A stretch of DNA of 64,000 nt, taken from assembly GCF_021602025.1 (NCBI RefSeq), contig NZ_BQHW01000025.1:43846-107845 (forward strand), read 5' to 3'. A model generated the notes under the pieces. That model was not told where the DNA came from, made no database searches, and saw only the letters and a program-made list of their open reading frames with translations. Shown piece by piece: positions 17,046 to 24,709 of the stretch; positions within the stretch are counted from its first letter, which is position 1, and the number at the start of each line of letters is the position of its first letter. Origin of the DNA: Pseudomonas ceruminis (GTDB lineage Bacteria > Pseudomonadota > Gammaproteobacteria > Pseudomonadales > Pseudomonadaceae). The position numbers and the translations under genes were made by a program.

Positions 17046-18770
17046 TCAAGCGGCGTCGGCTTTGACCCGCAGCCGGGCGTAGGCCGTCTGTTCCTCGGCA
17101 TCCAGGGCGATCAGGTAGGGTTCGACGGCTTTCTTGAAGCTGGTCATCTCGCCGTTCTCGCCTTTTTTCAGGTGGCAATGGCAGAACCAGTCGCCATCGT
17201 TGCGTTCGGGGAAGTCGACCCGATGGTGGTACAGGCCCCAGCGGCTTTCCTCTCGGAACAGCGATGCGCGGGCGGCCATTTCGGCGCAGTCACGGATGAC
17301 CGTCACCTCCATCGCGCGCATCAGCTCGTGGGGGTTGCTGGCCTTCATCTGTTCAAGATCACGTTCGATTTCGGCGAAACGCGTCAGGCCAATTTCCATC
17401 TTGCGGGTCACCTTGGGCGGCTGCAGGTAGTCGTTGACCATGCGCCGCAACTTGTACTCCACCTGTGCCGGCGGCAGGCCATGCTCACGCTGCAGCGGGG
17501 CGAACACGCGCGCGCGCTCGCGCTCGACCTGGGCACTATCGACCTCGGCCAGCTCACGCCCAGCCACGTACTGCGCCGCGTTCACACCGGCGAACCAGCC
17601 ATAGGTGAAGGCACCAAGCATGTAGTTGTGCGGCACTGCCGCCATGTCGCCGGCGGCGTACAGGCCCTGGACACTGGTCTGAGCCTTCTCGTCGACCCAC
17701 ACCCCAGAGGCCGAATGCCCGGAGCAAAAGCCGATCTCGGAGATGTGCATCTCAACCATGTGCTGGCGGTAGTCGGTGCCGCGCCCAGCATGGAACTGGC
17801 CGCGGCTGGGGCGCTCGTTGCTGTGCAGGATCTCTTCGATGTTCTGGATGGTTTCTTCGGCGAGGTGGTCGAGCTTGAGAAACACCGGGCCATTGCCGCC
17901 TTCGAGCTCCTGGTGGAACTCCCACATCATCTGCCCGCTCCAGTAGTCGCACTCGATGAAGCGCTCGCCTTTGCTGTTGGCGGTGTAGCCGCCCAGCGGA
18001 CCGGTCACGTAGGCGCAGGCGGGGCCGTTGTAGTCCTTGATCAATGGGTTGATCTGGAAGCACTCGAGGTTGGCCAGCTCGGCACCGGCGTGATAGGCCA
18101 TGGCATAGCCGTCGCCGGCGTTGGTGGGGTTCTCGTAGGTGCCCATCAAGTAGCCAGAGGACGGCAGGCCCAGGCGCCCGGCGGCGCCACAGGCCAGGAT
18201 CACTGCCTTGGCGCGTATCACGCGGAACTCGCCGCTGCGGCAGTCGAAACCCAGCACACCGGCAGCGGCGCCCTCAGCGTCGAGCAGCACCCGGGTGCAG
18301 ACCATGCGGTTGCTGATCTCGACACGGGCGCGCTTGAGCTGGCGATAGAGCACCTTCTTGATGTCATGGCCCTCAGGCATGGGCAACACGTAGGCACCCA
18401 TGTGGTGGACCTTCTTCACCGCGTAGTCGCCGGTCTCGTCCTTCTCGAACTTCACCCCCCAGCGGTCGAGCTGTTCCAGGGTCTCGAAGCTGTGGGTGGC
18501 ATAGGCATGCACAGCGGCCTGGTTGACGATACCGTCGTTGGCCACGGTGATTTCCTTGGTGTACTGCTCGGGCGTGGCATGGCCTGGGATGATCGCGTTG
18601 TTCAGCCCGTCCATGCCCATGCTGATGGCGCCACTGCGCTTGACGTTGGCCTTGTCCAGCAGCAGCACACGCAGGTTCCTGTCCTGTTCCTTGGCCTTGA
18701 TTGCTGCCATCGGGCCGGCAGTGCCACCACCGATGACGATGATGTCGTAGTCCTGGGTCTGGATGCTCAT
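17046..18770 (-). CDS. Adenylylsulfate-reductase-alpha-like / fumarate-reductase-type flavoprotein
   Basis: The 574-aa protein begins MSIQTQDYDIIVIGGGTAGP, an N-terminal FAD-binding Rossmann motif. It continues with family blocks including GAISMGMDGLNNAI, ACGAAGRLGLPSSGYL, YAAGDMAAVPHNYMLGAFTYGW and a C-terminal HHRVDFPERNDGDWFCHCHL segment. This is the AprA/SdhA/FrdA superfamily and is closest in feel to AprA. The ATG overlaps the regulator's stop (ATGA). With the ferredoxin and sulfonate-type ABC importer it suggests reductive or oxygenase-coupled release of sulfur from an organosulfur compound. True APS reductase is unlikely, because an aerobic pseudomonad uses other enzymes and no sat or aprB gene is nearby. 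The substrate is unknown. Confidence 0.8.
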   Translation of the reverse strand: MSIQTQDYDIIVIGGGTAGPMAAIKAKEQDRNLRVLLLDKANVKRSGAISMGMDGLNNAIIPGHATPEQYTKEITVANDGIVNQAAVHAYATHSFETLEQLDRWGVKFEKDETGDYAVKKVHHMGAYVLPMPEGHDIKKVLYRQLKRARVEISNRMVCTRVLLDAEGAAAGVLGFDCRSGEFRVIRAKAVILACGAAGRLGLPSSGYLMGTYENPTNAGDGYAMAYHAGAELANLECFQINPLIKDYNGPACAYVTGPLGGYTANSKGERFIECDYWSGQMMWEFHQELEGGNGPVFLKLDHLAEETIQNIEEILHSNERPSRGQFHAGRGTDYRQHMVEMHISEIGFCSGHSASGVWVDEKAQTSVQGLYAAGDMAAVPHNYMLGAFTYGWFAGVNAAQYVAGRELAEVDSAQVERERARVFAPLQREHGLPPAQVEYKLRRMVNDYLQPPKVTRKMEIGLTRFAEIERDLEQMKASNPHELMRAMEVTVIRDCAEMAARASLFREESRWGLYHHRVDFPERNDGDWFCHCHLKKGENGEMTSFKKAVEPYLIALDAEEQTAYARLRVKADAA

Positions 18771-19506
18771 GCCTTGCCCCCCTTCTGGCGGTCGATGCGC
18801 AGGCGGTACTGGAAGGCATCGCCGCGGTAATAGAGGTGTTCGAAGTCCAGTGGCGTGCCATCGGCGGCGTGGGTGAGGCGCTCGATGCGCATGATCGGCG
18901 AGCCCTCTTCCACCTCCAATGCCTGGGTCAGGTCGCTGTCGGCCAGCACGGCATCGATGGCCAGGTCGGCGTGGCCGAGCGCGATGCCGCAGTCGTTTTC
19001 CAGCAGCAGGAAGATGTCGCGGGTCACCAGGTCGGCTTTTTCGAGCTTTTCGCCCACGGCCTTGGGTAGCCAGGTCAATTCCAGCGAGACCGGCTCGCGA
19101 TTGATCAGGCGCACCCGGCGGATCTCGGTGACCAGGCTGCCCTCCGCCACCTGCAGACGCGTGCGCTGGCCGGCACATGGCGGAAGCTGCGCAGGCGGTT
19201 GAGCACTTCGTAACCCATCTGTGTCATCGACTCGCCCAACCCCTGCAGGGTGCTCACGTTCTGGAATGCCTTGGGCTTGGAGACAAACGTGCCTTTGCCG
19301 TGAATCTTGAAGATCAGCCCCTCTTTCTGCAGGTCGCCCAGCGCCTGGCGCACGGTGATGCGGCTGACGTCGAAAGCCTTGCCCAGTTCGCTTTCCGAAG
19401 GCATACGGCTATGCGGCGCATAGGTGCCATCGAGGATGCGCTCGCGCAGCAATTCCTTGAGCTGGGTGTAGAGCGGTACGGGGGACAGTGGGAGCAGTTC
19501 GGCCAT
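18767..19506 (-). pseudogene. GntR/HutC-type regulator with an apparent single-base frameshift
   Basis: The first part (19506 down to about 19160) encodes a GntR winged helix: PVPLYTQLKELLRERILDG, MPSESELGKAFDVSRITV, then a linker into the UTRA domain (YEVLNRLRSFRHVPASAR). The rest of the UTRA domain (LQVAEGSLVTEIRRVRLIN through EHLYYRGDAFQYRLRIDR) is read in another frame from about 19158 to 18767. One missing base near 19156-19165 would restore a single protein of about 246 aa. Either the gene is inactive or the base was lost in sequencing. Its stop overlaps the flavoprotein start, so it leads the sulfur operon. A perfect palindrome just upstream is its likely autoregulatory site. Confidence 0.8.
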
Positions 19507-19527
19507 GGGTCTCTTCGCTGACAGGTG

Positions 19528-19543
19528 ACTTGTTATAACAAGT
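19528..19543. promoter_or_regulatory. Perfect 16-bp palindrome, probable GntR/HutC operator
   Basis: ACTTGTTATAACAAGT is a perfect palindrome 22 nt upstream of the gntR start. Its CTTGT...ACAAG form resembles operators known for HutC-type GntR regulators. The placement suggests that the regulator represses its own operon. Confidence 0.65.
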
Positions 19544-19755
19544 TGTGACCAGATAGTAGCGAGCATAAGAATTGGCTGGGAAATACTGTTATTGCATATG
19601 GATAGAAAGTTTTTCTGAGCACAGGGTTGAACGCTGCGCTGTCCTGCGCAAGCGAGCCTGCCCGCGCAGAGGACCACACAGGTCCCGGAGGAAAAACAGC
19701 CATAGATCAAGGCGATGGACGCCACCGAATCAGATGGGTATCATGCGTGCGCGTT

Positions 19756-19797
19756 GCACTCGTAGCTCAGCTGGATAGAGTACTGCCCTCCGAAGGC
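19756..19797 (+). pseudogene. 5' half of a tRNA-Arg(CCG), interrupted at the anticodon stem; possible attL
   Basis: These 42 nt match the first 42 nt of the intact tRNA-Arg at 19859 at 39 positions. They include the acceptor 5' strand (GCACTCG), D arm (GCTCAGCTGGATAGAGT) and anticodon loop CTCCGAA. After GGC the sequence departs: no T arm and no matching CGAGTGC acceptor 3' strand follow. The three differences lie in stems (positions 5, 6 and 29), consistent with a separate ancestral tRNA gene and not a fresh duplication. Interpreted as the host half of a tRNA split by island insertion. Confidence 0.7.
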
Positions 19798-19858
19798 AAT
19801 ACTCGTCGAGTTGAGAAGGGTGTCAGCTAATGGTCAAATAGACTGCCGCAACACATAC

Positions 19859-19935
19859 GCACCAGTAGCTCAGCTGGATAGAGTACCGCCCTCCGAAGGC
19901 GGGGGTCGTGGGTTCGAATCCCGCCTGGTGCGCCA
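19859..19935 (+). tRNA. tRNA-Arg (anticodon CCG)
   Basis: A complete 77-nt cloverleaf: acceptor GCACCAG/CTGGTGC, D arm GCTC/GAGT, anticodon stem CCGCC/GGCGG with loop CTCCGAA (anticodon CCG, decoding CGG), five-base variable loop, T arm GTGGG-TTCGAAT-CCCGC, and an encoded 3' GCCA. It stands 61 nt after a split tRNA-Arg half, so it may be a replacement copy brought by the island. Confidence 0.95.
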
Positions 19936-20434
19936 TATCTGATTGATTTATCAGGAATTCTATAAGAGTCGATAAATCAACCTGCTCTCATCCTAGTTGC
20001 GCTTTGAATTCAAACAGCCCTGCTTGAAGCGAAAAATGAGCACTGCCTGAACAGCTCGATTTAGGTTGATTTTCCGGCTGTGCCAATTCTGTGCCTAAAC
20101 CGTGCCTCCAAGTCTGGCCCGCCCGTTCGGCGCATCAGAATTTTGAGTACTAGTCATAAGCTGGAGTCTAGGCTGCAACTCGTTACTGAGCTGAGAGCAA
20201 CCACTTATTGCATGGCTACATTCGCTCGACTGGTAGAAGGCGAGTTGCCTTGTTCGCTGCTCCAGCAGCTCTGAGAGAAGTACGATAGCAAACGACCGAC
20301 GTTCATATATGGCCAGGCAAGCCACCTCAAATGATACGGCCGCAGCCGGATCGAACCAAGCCTGTTTTGATAGGCAAGCTTTCGGCTCTGCTTTAGTGTC
20401 CACACCGTCCCGTGGAAAATTGAGCCTACATAAA
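19936..20434. other. Non-coding stretch at the left end of the island
   Basis: About 500 nt between the tRNA-Arg and the most likely start of the GT9 gene. No convincing gene, integrase or insertion sequence was seen. It may hold the promoter of the glycosyltransferase gene. The glycosyltransferase frame is open back to an ATG at 20309, so part of this stretch could be coding. Confidence 0.5.
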
Positions 20435-21964
20435 ATGTCATTCCTGCGAAACGCATCTAAAGCATGCATGCGTGTGGTGTTTCGCTTACTGGTCGATAGG
20501 TCGCTGCAGCCCAGGCCTACGAAAGGAAACCTGCACATTCTTATCCCTCGCTGGGATGCCAAGCTGGGCGACTCTATCGTTTCATCCTTCTTCTTTCGAG
20601 AGGCTCGCAAACTCAATGCCCGCGTGACCGTTCTGACGGTCGTAGAGCTTGCCCAGATGCACGCGCTGGACTTTGGTGTGGATCAGGTCGTGATCACGAA
20701 CGCCAACCCCGGATTACTCGAACTTCGTCGCCTGGCGCAGCAGATTGGAAAGGTCGATGTCGTGGTGCATCTTGTAGGGAGAATCCAGCCTGCGGAGATC
20801 CTGTTTCTGCGATTGCTGCGCCCGGCCCGCGTGTACTCTCTCGATGACCGTTTACGCTGCGTCAATCGCAAGTTCGGTGAAACAACTGCCGGTCTCGACA
20901 TGGCCGAGCGCTACCGACGCGTGCTTTTGGACTTGGGTGCATGCATGGTCGATAGGAAGTACATCATTCCCCTTCCTGACACGATGCCGAACGCCACCTC
21001 CGCCCCGAGAATCCTATTCAACCCCTACGCCAGCCGCCCAGATAAAAGCTTGGCCTTCGACCGATCCGTGAGTTTACTACACGCCGTCGCCGACGCTTAT
21101 CCAGCCTGGTCTGTCGGCATCCTATGCAGCCCCGCGACCCGAGAGGATGCGCTGTGTATGGAAGTCGCGGCGGCTAGACGAAACGTGCGCGTCGTCCATG
21201 GGCTGGCATCCCCCAAGGATGCCGCCGGGTACATCCGCTGCGCACAGGTCGTGGTCAGTGTCGACACGGCAATCGTTCACTTGGCGGTCGGCCTAGAAAC
21301 CAAGCTGGTGGCAATCTACCCAGCCATGGCTGAACAAGCCAACCCGTGGCTGCCCCCACCTTCTCCTTTGACTCGGGTCGTCTATAGCCAGCAACACACT
21401 GGTCAGATTCGGCGCACCGGCAAGAAGGACATGAATGCGTTCTCAATAGAGACTCTGTTGTACAACCTTCACGAGTTGTTGGCCACTACACCCGAAACTG
21501 AGCAACTCCATTCGCTCAGAGCGCGGATAGTGCCCGGTCTGGGCGTCGCGCAGGGAACCCTCGCTCGCCAGTTGCCACTGATCAGCAAGGACTTCCCCGA
21601 AGTCGCAGACTGTCACCCAGGGACCATAAACTTGGAGCTTGAATGTCCTCTCGAAGTGACGCAGCCCGACCATCGCACTGCTCCGCTCGCCTGGACTCCT
21701 AGCGGACGGACGACAGAAGTATTCGACCTGGTACGCATTGAGCTCGAGTTCGGTCCATTACCAACGCGCGTGCCCGCATGGTTGTACGTTGCCCACGCCT
21801 CCCCTCACCGCGGCACACCGACTGTTCATGAGGTGATAGCCCAGCAGTTAAACCTGAGCGAGGTCCGTGAATGTCAGATTCATCTGCGCGCAAGCGCTGT
21901 AACGCTGACACTCCCAGATCAACTAACGGCACCCATCAGCCGCTCGCTCTCTCCTAGCCAATAG
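20435..21964 (+). CDS. GT9-like glycosyltransferase fused to a DUF120 (CTP-dependent riboflavin kinase-like) domain
   Basis: The 509-aa product has two parts. The N-terminal part (to about residue 350) resembles family-9 glycosyltransferases of the heptosyltransferase type: an early ILIPRWDAKLGDSIVSSFF and the donor-site block SPKDAAGYIRCAQVVVSVDT followed by AIVHLAVGLETKLVAIYP. The C-terminal part (about 363-493) has the layout of archaeal CTP-dependent riboflavin kinase (DUF120): RIVPGLGVAQGT, CHPGTINLEL, a middle strand pair, HASPHRGTPTVHEVIA, and a closing LNLSEVRECQIHLRASAVTL. The fold match is by eye. ATG 20435 is preferred over 20309 because it places the first beta strand about 30 residues in; neither start has a good Shine-Dalgarno. 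The gene converges on the radical SAM operon, with a 46-nt overlap of the 3' ends. Confidence 0.7.
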   Translation: MSFLRNASKACMRVVFRLLVDRSLQPRPTKGNLHILIPRWDAKLGDSIVSSFFFREARKLNARVTVLTVVELAQMHALDFGVDQVVITNANPGLLELRRLAQQIGKVDVVVHLVGRIQPAEILFLRLLRPARVYSLDDRLRCVNRKFGETTAGLDMAERYRRVLLDLGACMVDRKYIIPLPDTMPNATSAPRILFNPYASRPDKSLAFDRSVSLLHAVADAYPAWSVGILCSPATREDALCMEVAAARRNVRVVHGLASPKDAAGYIRCAQVVVSVDTAIVHLAVGLETKLVAIYPAMAEQANPWLPPPSPLTRVVYSQQHTGQIRRTGKKDMNAFSIETLLYNLHELLATTPETEQLHSLRARIVPGLGVAQGTLARQLPLISKDFPEVADCHPGTINLELECPLEVTQPDHRTAPLAWTPSGRTTEVFDLVRIELEFGPLPTRVPAWLYVAHASPHRGTPTVHEVIAQQLNLSEVRECQIHLRASAVTLTLPDQLTAPISRSLSPSQ

Positions 21965-22719
21965 CCACGATCAGCCTCTATGTGCAGGAACAATTTGGCC
22001 AGCAAGGTACCGCCAGAGAGAAACTCTTCAACAGACTCCATACGCTTGGCCGTGCGCCGAAAATAGGTGTTGTAGAGCTTGAGCATGGCTGCATCTCTCA
22101 CAAGAAAATTTACAACGCTGACATCCCGGCGACGCATCACCTCACAGCTTGCGAAGTTGTACCGTGGATGATAGCCGGGGTCGACGACATCTCCGGCAAT
22201 AGGCACCAACTCGTCAGCAAATTGCGCCACGATGTCCTTGATACGCCCAGGATTACCCCACTCATGGGCACCTCCTTCCAGTCCAGTAGCCAATGCGCGG
22301 GCAAGCAGGGGGTTTCCCGGTTGGGACGCGAAAATACATTCACTATGCCAATGCAGCTTATGACTGAGGCCTGCCGGAAACAGCGAGTTGGTTGGGTCGC
22401 GCAAGAACAGTGTGTCCGCATCCACCCACGCGCCTCCATATCGATGGACGAAGGCCATGCGGATGAAGTCGCTCTTGGCAACTATGGCCTCGACCCCCTC
22501 CGCCAGAGTAAATGGCAACGGTTCAAAGGCCCATGGCTTAGCAAGGATTCGAGGGTCGATCAAGTCCGGGACTGTCCGTGGTGTAAGCAATTGAAAGCGC
22601 TCACCCAGGGCTCTACGCATCGAGACCAATGCCAGCGCGACATAGGCTGGCATGACCTGCCCAGGGGCATTTTCCCAATAGCTCACATATCGAACGGGAC
22701 CATGAAGGCAGCTGTTCAC
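21919..22719 (-). CDS. DXD-type glycosyltransferase (capsular polysaccharide synthesis family)
   Basis: The 266-aa protein has RYVSYWENAPGQVMPAYVALAL near the N-terminus and FVHRYGGAWVDADTLFLRD, the DXD sugar-nucleotide motif of the GT32/Caps_synth group. It would move a sugar from a nucleotide donor onto an unknown acceptor. The GTG start at 22719 overlaps the stop of the phosphoribosyltransferase-like gene as GTGA; the open frame to 22800 is not needed. It is the last gene of a tightly coupled four-gene operon, so the acceptor is probably made by the other three enzymes and not a cell-surface polymer, though the latter cannot be excluded. Confidence 0.75.
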   Translation of the reverse strand: MNSCLHGPVRYVSYWENAPGQVMPAYVALALVSMRRALGERFQLLTPRTVPDLIDPRILAKPWAFEPLPFTLAEGVEAIVAKSDFIRMAFVHRYGGAWVDADTLFLRDPTNSLFPAGLSHKLHWHSECIFASQPGNPLLARALATGLEGGAHEWGNPGRIKDIVAQFADELVPIAGDVVDPGYHPRYNFASCEVMRRRDVSVVNFLVRDAAMLKLYNTYFRRTAKRMESVEEFLSGGTLLAKLFLHIEADRGYWLGESERLMGAVS

Positions 22720-23840
22720 GGATGAGTCGCCCTGCCATTGGTACTTAACAACCCGGCATTTGTCAGGTACTCCCTCAGCAACACCAAGGAAGGAGCACAT
22801 TGCGGCTGACCTAGAAACTCGTTACCCAAGGCAGACTTGTAGAGGCGCAGCCAGGTCAGCGCAGGCACCTTCGGCAGGAAGGTGGCGAGCGACTCTCGGT
22901 TTCCCTCCCCGAACAACAAGCGCAGGGTGCGCAGGATTGGTTGGTAGTCGCGCGCAGACAACAGCTCCGCAACGGTATCGTCCAGCCGTTGCTCGATCAC
23001 CACACTATTCAGCCGATCCTCAACCGAGGCGTCGCCCAGCGCCACCCGAGGGTCGATCGCCACGGGATAGATTGCGCGGAACGACTTTGCACCGTTACGC
23101 ATGGATTCATATAGCAGTTTGTCGGCAGTAGATCCGGTAACCAACACATCGTCGCCGAAGATCACATGCACACCGCTCCAACGATAGAAATTTTCAGCCG
23201 GAATGACATGGTCCTGGACCAGATTGACGCGCTCCCGCTCCTCGGTGCTGAGGCTGGCGTAGTCCTCGCAGGGCGGCGCAATCCTGGGCAGCTTGACGTT
23301 GATGATGGTCGGCAACGCCATATGCGCCAATTTGACGTTGACCTCCTCTACCACGATCTCATAGAGCACGTTCGCCGTGGACGGCACGTTGCGCCAACCA
23401 GTGGTCATCATCACCACGTTGTCACCACAGACCTTGGCGTTCTGGAACAGGTATGACCATTGCGAGTCTGGCCTATCCAGCTCGCCACTGAGGTAGTCGA
23501 TCAGTTGTCTTGCGAGATACCGGATGTCATGCACACCGCCGTATTTTGCACGGCTGTAGATCCCAGCCAGCGCTGTGGCATCGCTGCCCGAGGCCATGTC
23601 GCGGAACAACCCCGACTCGGCAGGTGTAAGGCAGTGCAGGGCAGTACCGCCAAAAATCGAAACATACTCGGTCATGCTGATCAGGTCACGTGCAAACAGG
23701 TCGGCTGCGAAAGCGCGGAAACCAGTTTTCACATCATCAGCACAGGGCTGAGCGGAAGCCTGACGAAACATCGCCAACTGGACATCAGCCGGGCTATTAA
23801 GTACCTCGGACCATAGCGGAGAATTTCCGGAGGAAATCAT
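22716..23840 (-). CDS. Phosphoribosyltransferase-like protein
   Basis: The 374-aa protein carries HVIFGDDVLVTGST (around residues 224-238, bases about 23127-23171). This matches the PRPP-binding motif of type I phosphoribosyltransferases: four hydrophobic residues, two acids, then TG-S/T-T. The preceding NVVMMTTGWRN and following FRAIYPVAIDP fit the core strands of that fold. The N-terminal 120 residues are helical and not recognised. ATG 23840 is preferred to a TTG at 23846 because AAGG lies about 8 nt upstream. It could add or remove a ribose-phosphate on a base-like compound; the base is unknown. Related PRTases occur in the nucleoside-metabolite gene clusters described near Ter systems, but no specific match is claimed. 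Confidence 0.65.
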   Translation of the reverse strand: MISSGNSPLWSEVLNSPADVQLAMFRQASAQPCADDVKTGFRAFAADLFARDLISMTEYVSIFGGTALHCLTPAESGLFRDMASGSDATALAGIYSRAKYGGVHDIRYLARQLIDYLSGELDRPDSQWSYLFQNAKVCGDNVVMMTTGWRNVPSTANVLYEIVVEEVNVKLAHMALPTIINVKLPRIAPPCEDYASLSTEERERVNLVQDHVIPAENFYRWSGVHVIFGDDVLVTGSTADKLLYESMRNGAKSFRAIYPVAIDPRVALGDASVEDRLNSVVIEQRLDDTVAELLSARDYQPILRTLRLLFGEGNRESLATFLPKVPALTWLRLYKSALGNEFLGQPQCAPSLVLLREYLTNAGLLSTNGRATHP

Positions 23841-23842
23841 GT

Positions 23843-24709
23843 TCAAGGCCCTTCAAGTCCTGCTGTCAAAGTTGCCAGTGTGCCCGGTAACGTCAGGCTG
23901 TCGAGAGCGACATCGATTCGACGGCGCTTCTCGTAGTAACTAATGCTCTTCAGCCCCATGGGCCTCAGGGTCTCAAGCAGTTCAGCAATGCCCGCACCAG
24001 CGTCACTCGGGTCATGGGCATCAGACCCAACCGTGAAGGGCACTTCGTGTGCGATGAGCTGCGCCACCAATTCCCGAGACGGATAAGACCAACGGCCCTG
24101 AACCTCCCTCCCCGTTGCCGGGTCCAGGCTCGACTTTCGAAGACCTGAGGCATTGAGCTCGAATGCAATACCGCTTCGGGCGAGCGGCTCCAGCAAAGGT
24201 TCGAAACGGCGCAGGAAGATGTCTTCCGGCACACCGCGCAGCAAGGTGTCGGCGTGCCCTACGGCATCGAACAGTCCACTGTCTAGCAGACCTTCGAGAT
24301 TGGCGAAGTAGCGATCTAGGAACACCTGCTCGGCAAGGCGTGGCAGCTCCCAGACCTTCACCATCGTTTCATCTGGAACCTCCACGTAATGAATCGAGCC
24401 GATTACGAAGTCCATCGGGTACCGAGCAAGCAGCTCGCGATTGAAGGCGTCGGTGCCTGGCATGTAGTCGAGCTCCAGGCCACACAGGATGGTGATCTGC
24501 CCCTGAAAAATCTCCCGCGCCCGCTCGATGTCAGCGAAATAGCGATCAAGTTCGGACGCGAGCAGACGATTGCCCATATCCACGGGGAACGGCGCGTGGT
24601 CGGTGATGGTTAGGACGGTCACGCCGGCGGCGATCGAGGCGCGAACTAACTCGTCGACAGTGCCGATCGCATGCTTTGAATAAAAGGTGTGGCTGTGTGA
24701 GTCGATCAT
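23843..24709 (-). CDS. PHP-domain phosphoesterase (histidinol-phosphatase-like)
   Basis: The 288-aa protein from MIDSHSHTFYSKHA has the complete PHP metal-site pattern: HSHT, TITDHAPF, CGLELDY, IGSIHYV, GHADTLL and the closing TVGSDAHDPSDAG. Such enzymes use two or three metal ions to remove phosphate from small molecules. The start overlaps the radical SAM stop as ATGA, and the next gene's ATG lies 2 nt after this stop, showing tight coupling. It is unlikely to be the housekeeping histidinol phosphatase, because no other his gene is near. It may dephosphorylate an intermediate made by the radical SAM and phosphoribosyltransferase-like enzymes. Confidence 0.82.
   Translation of the reverse strand: MIDSHSHTFYSKHAIGTVDELVRASIAAGVTVLTITDHAPFPVDMGNRLLASELDRYFADIERAREIFQGQITILCGLELDYMPGTDAFNRELLARYPMDFVIGSIHYVEVPDETMVKVWELPRLAEQVFLDRYFANLEGLLDSGLFDAVGHADTLLRGVPEDIFLRRFEPLLEPLARSGIAFELNASGLRKSSLDPATGREVQGRWSYPSRELVAQLIAHEVPFTVGSDAHDPSDAGAGIAELLETLRPMGLKSISYYEKRRRIDVALDSLTLPGTLATLTAGLEGP

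Noticed and set aside
17046-18770. True dissimilatory APS reductase
   Set aside because: The ferredoxin lacks the AprB tail, no sulfate adenylyltransferase or sulfite reductase genes are near, and the neighbours are an organosulfur importer.
17019-18830. 603-aa plus-strand frame opposite the flavoprotein
   Set aside because: No domain is visible in it, and the opposite strand encodes a complete AprA-like protein.
23843-24709. Histidine biosynthesis enzyme hisJ/hisK
   Set aside because: The PHP site fits, but the gene is coupled to a radical SAM gene on an island, with no his genes around.
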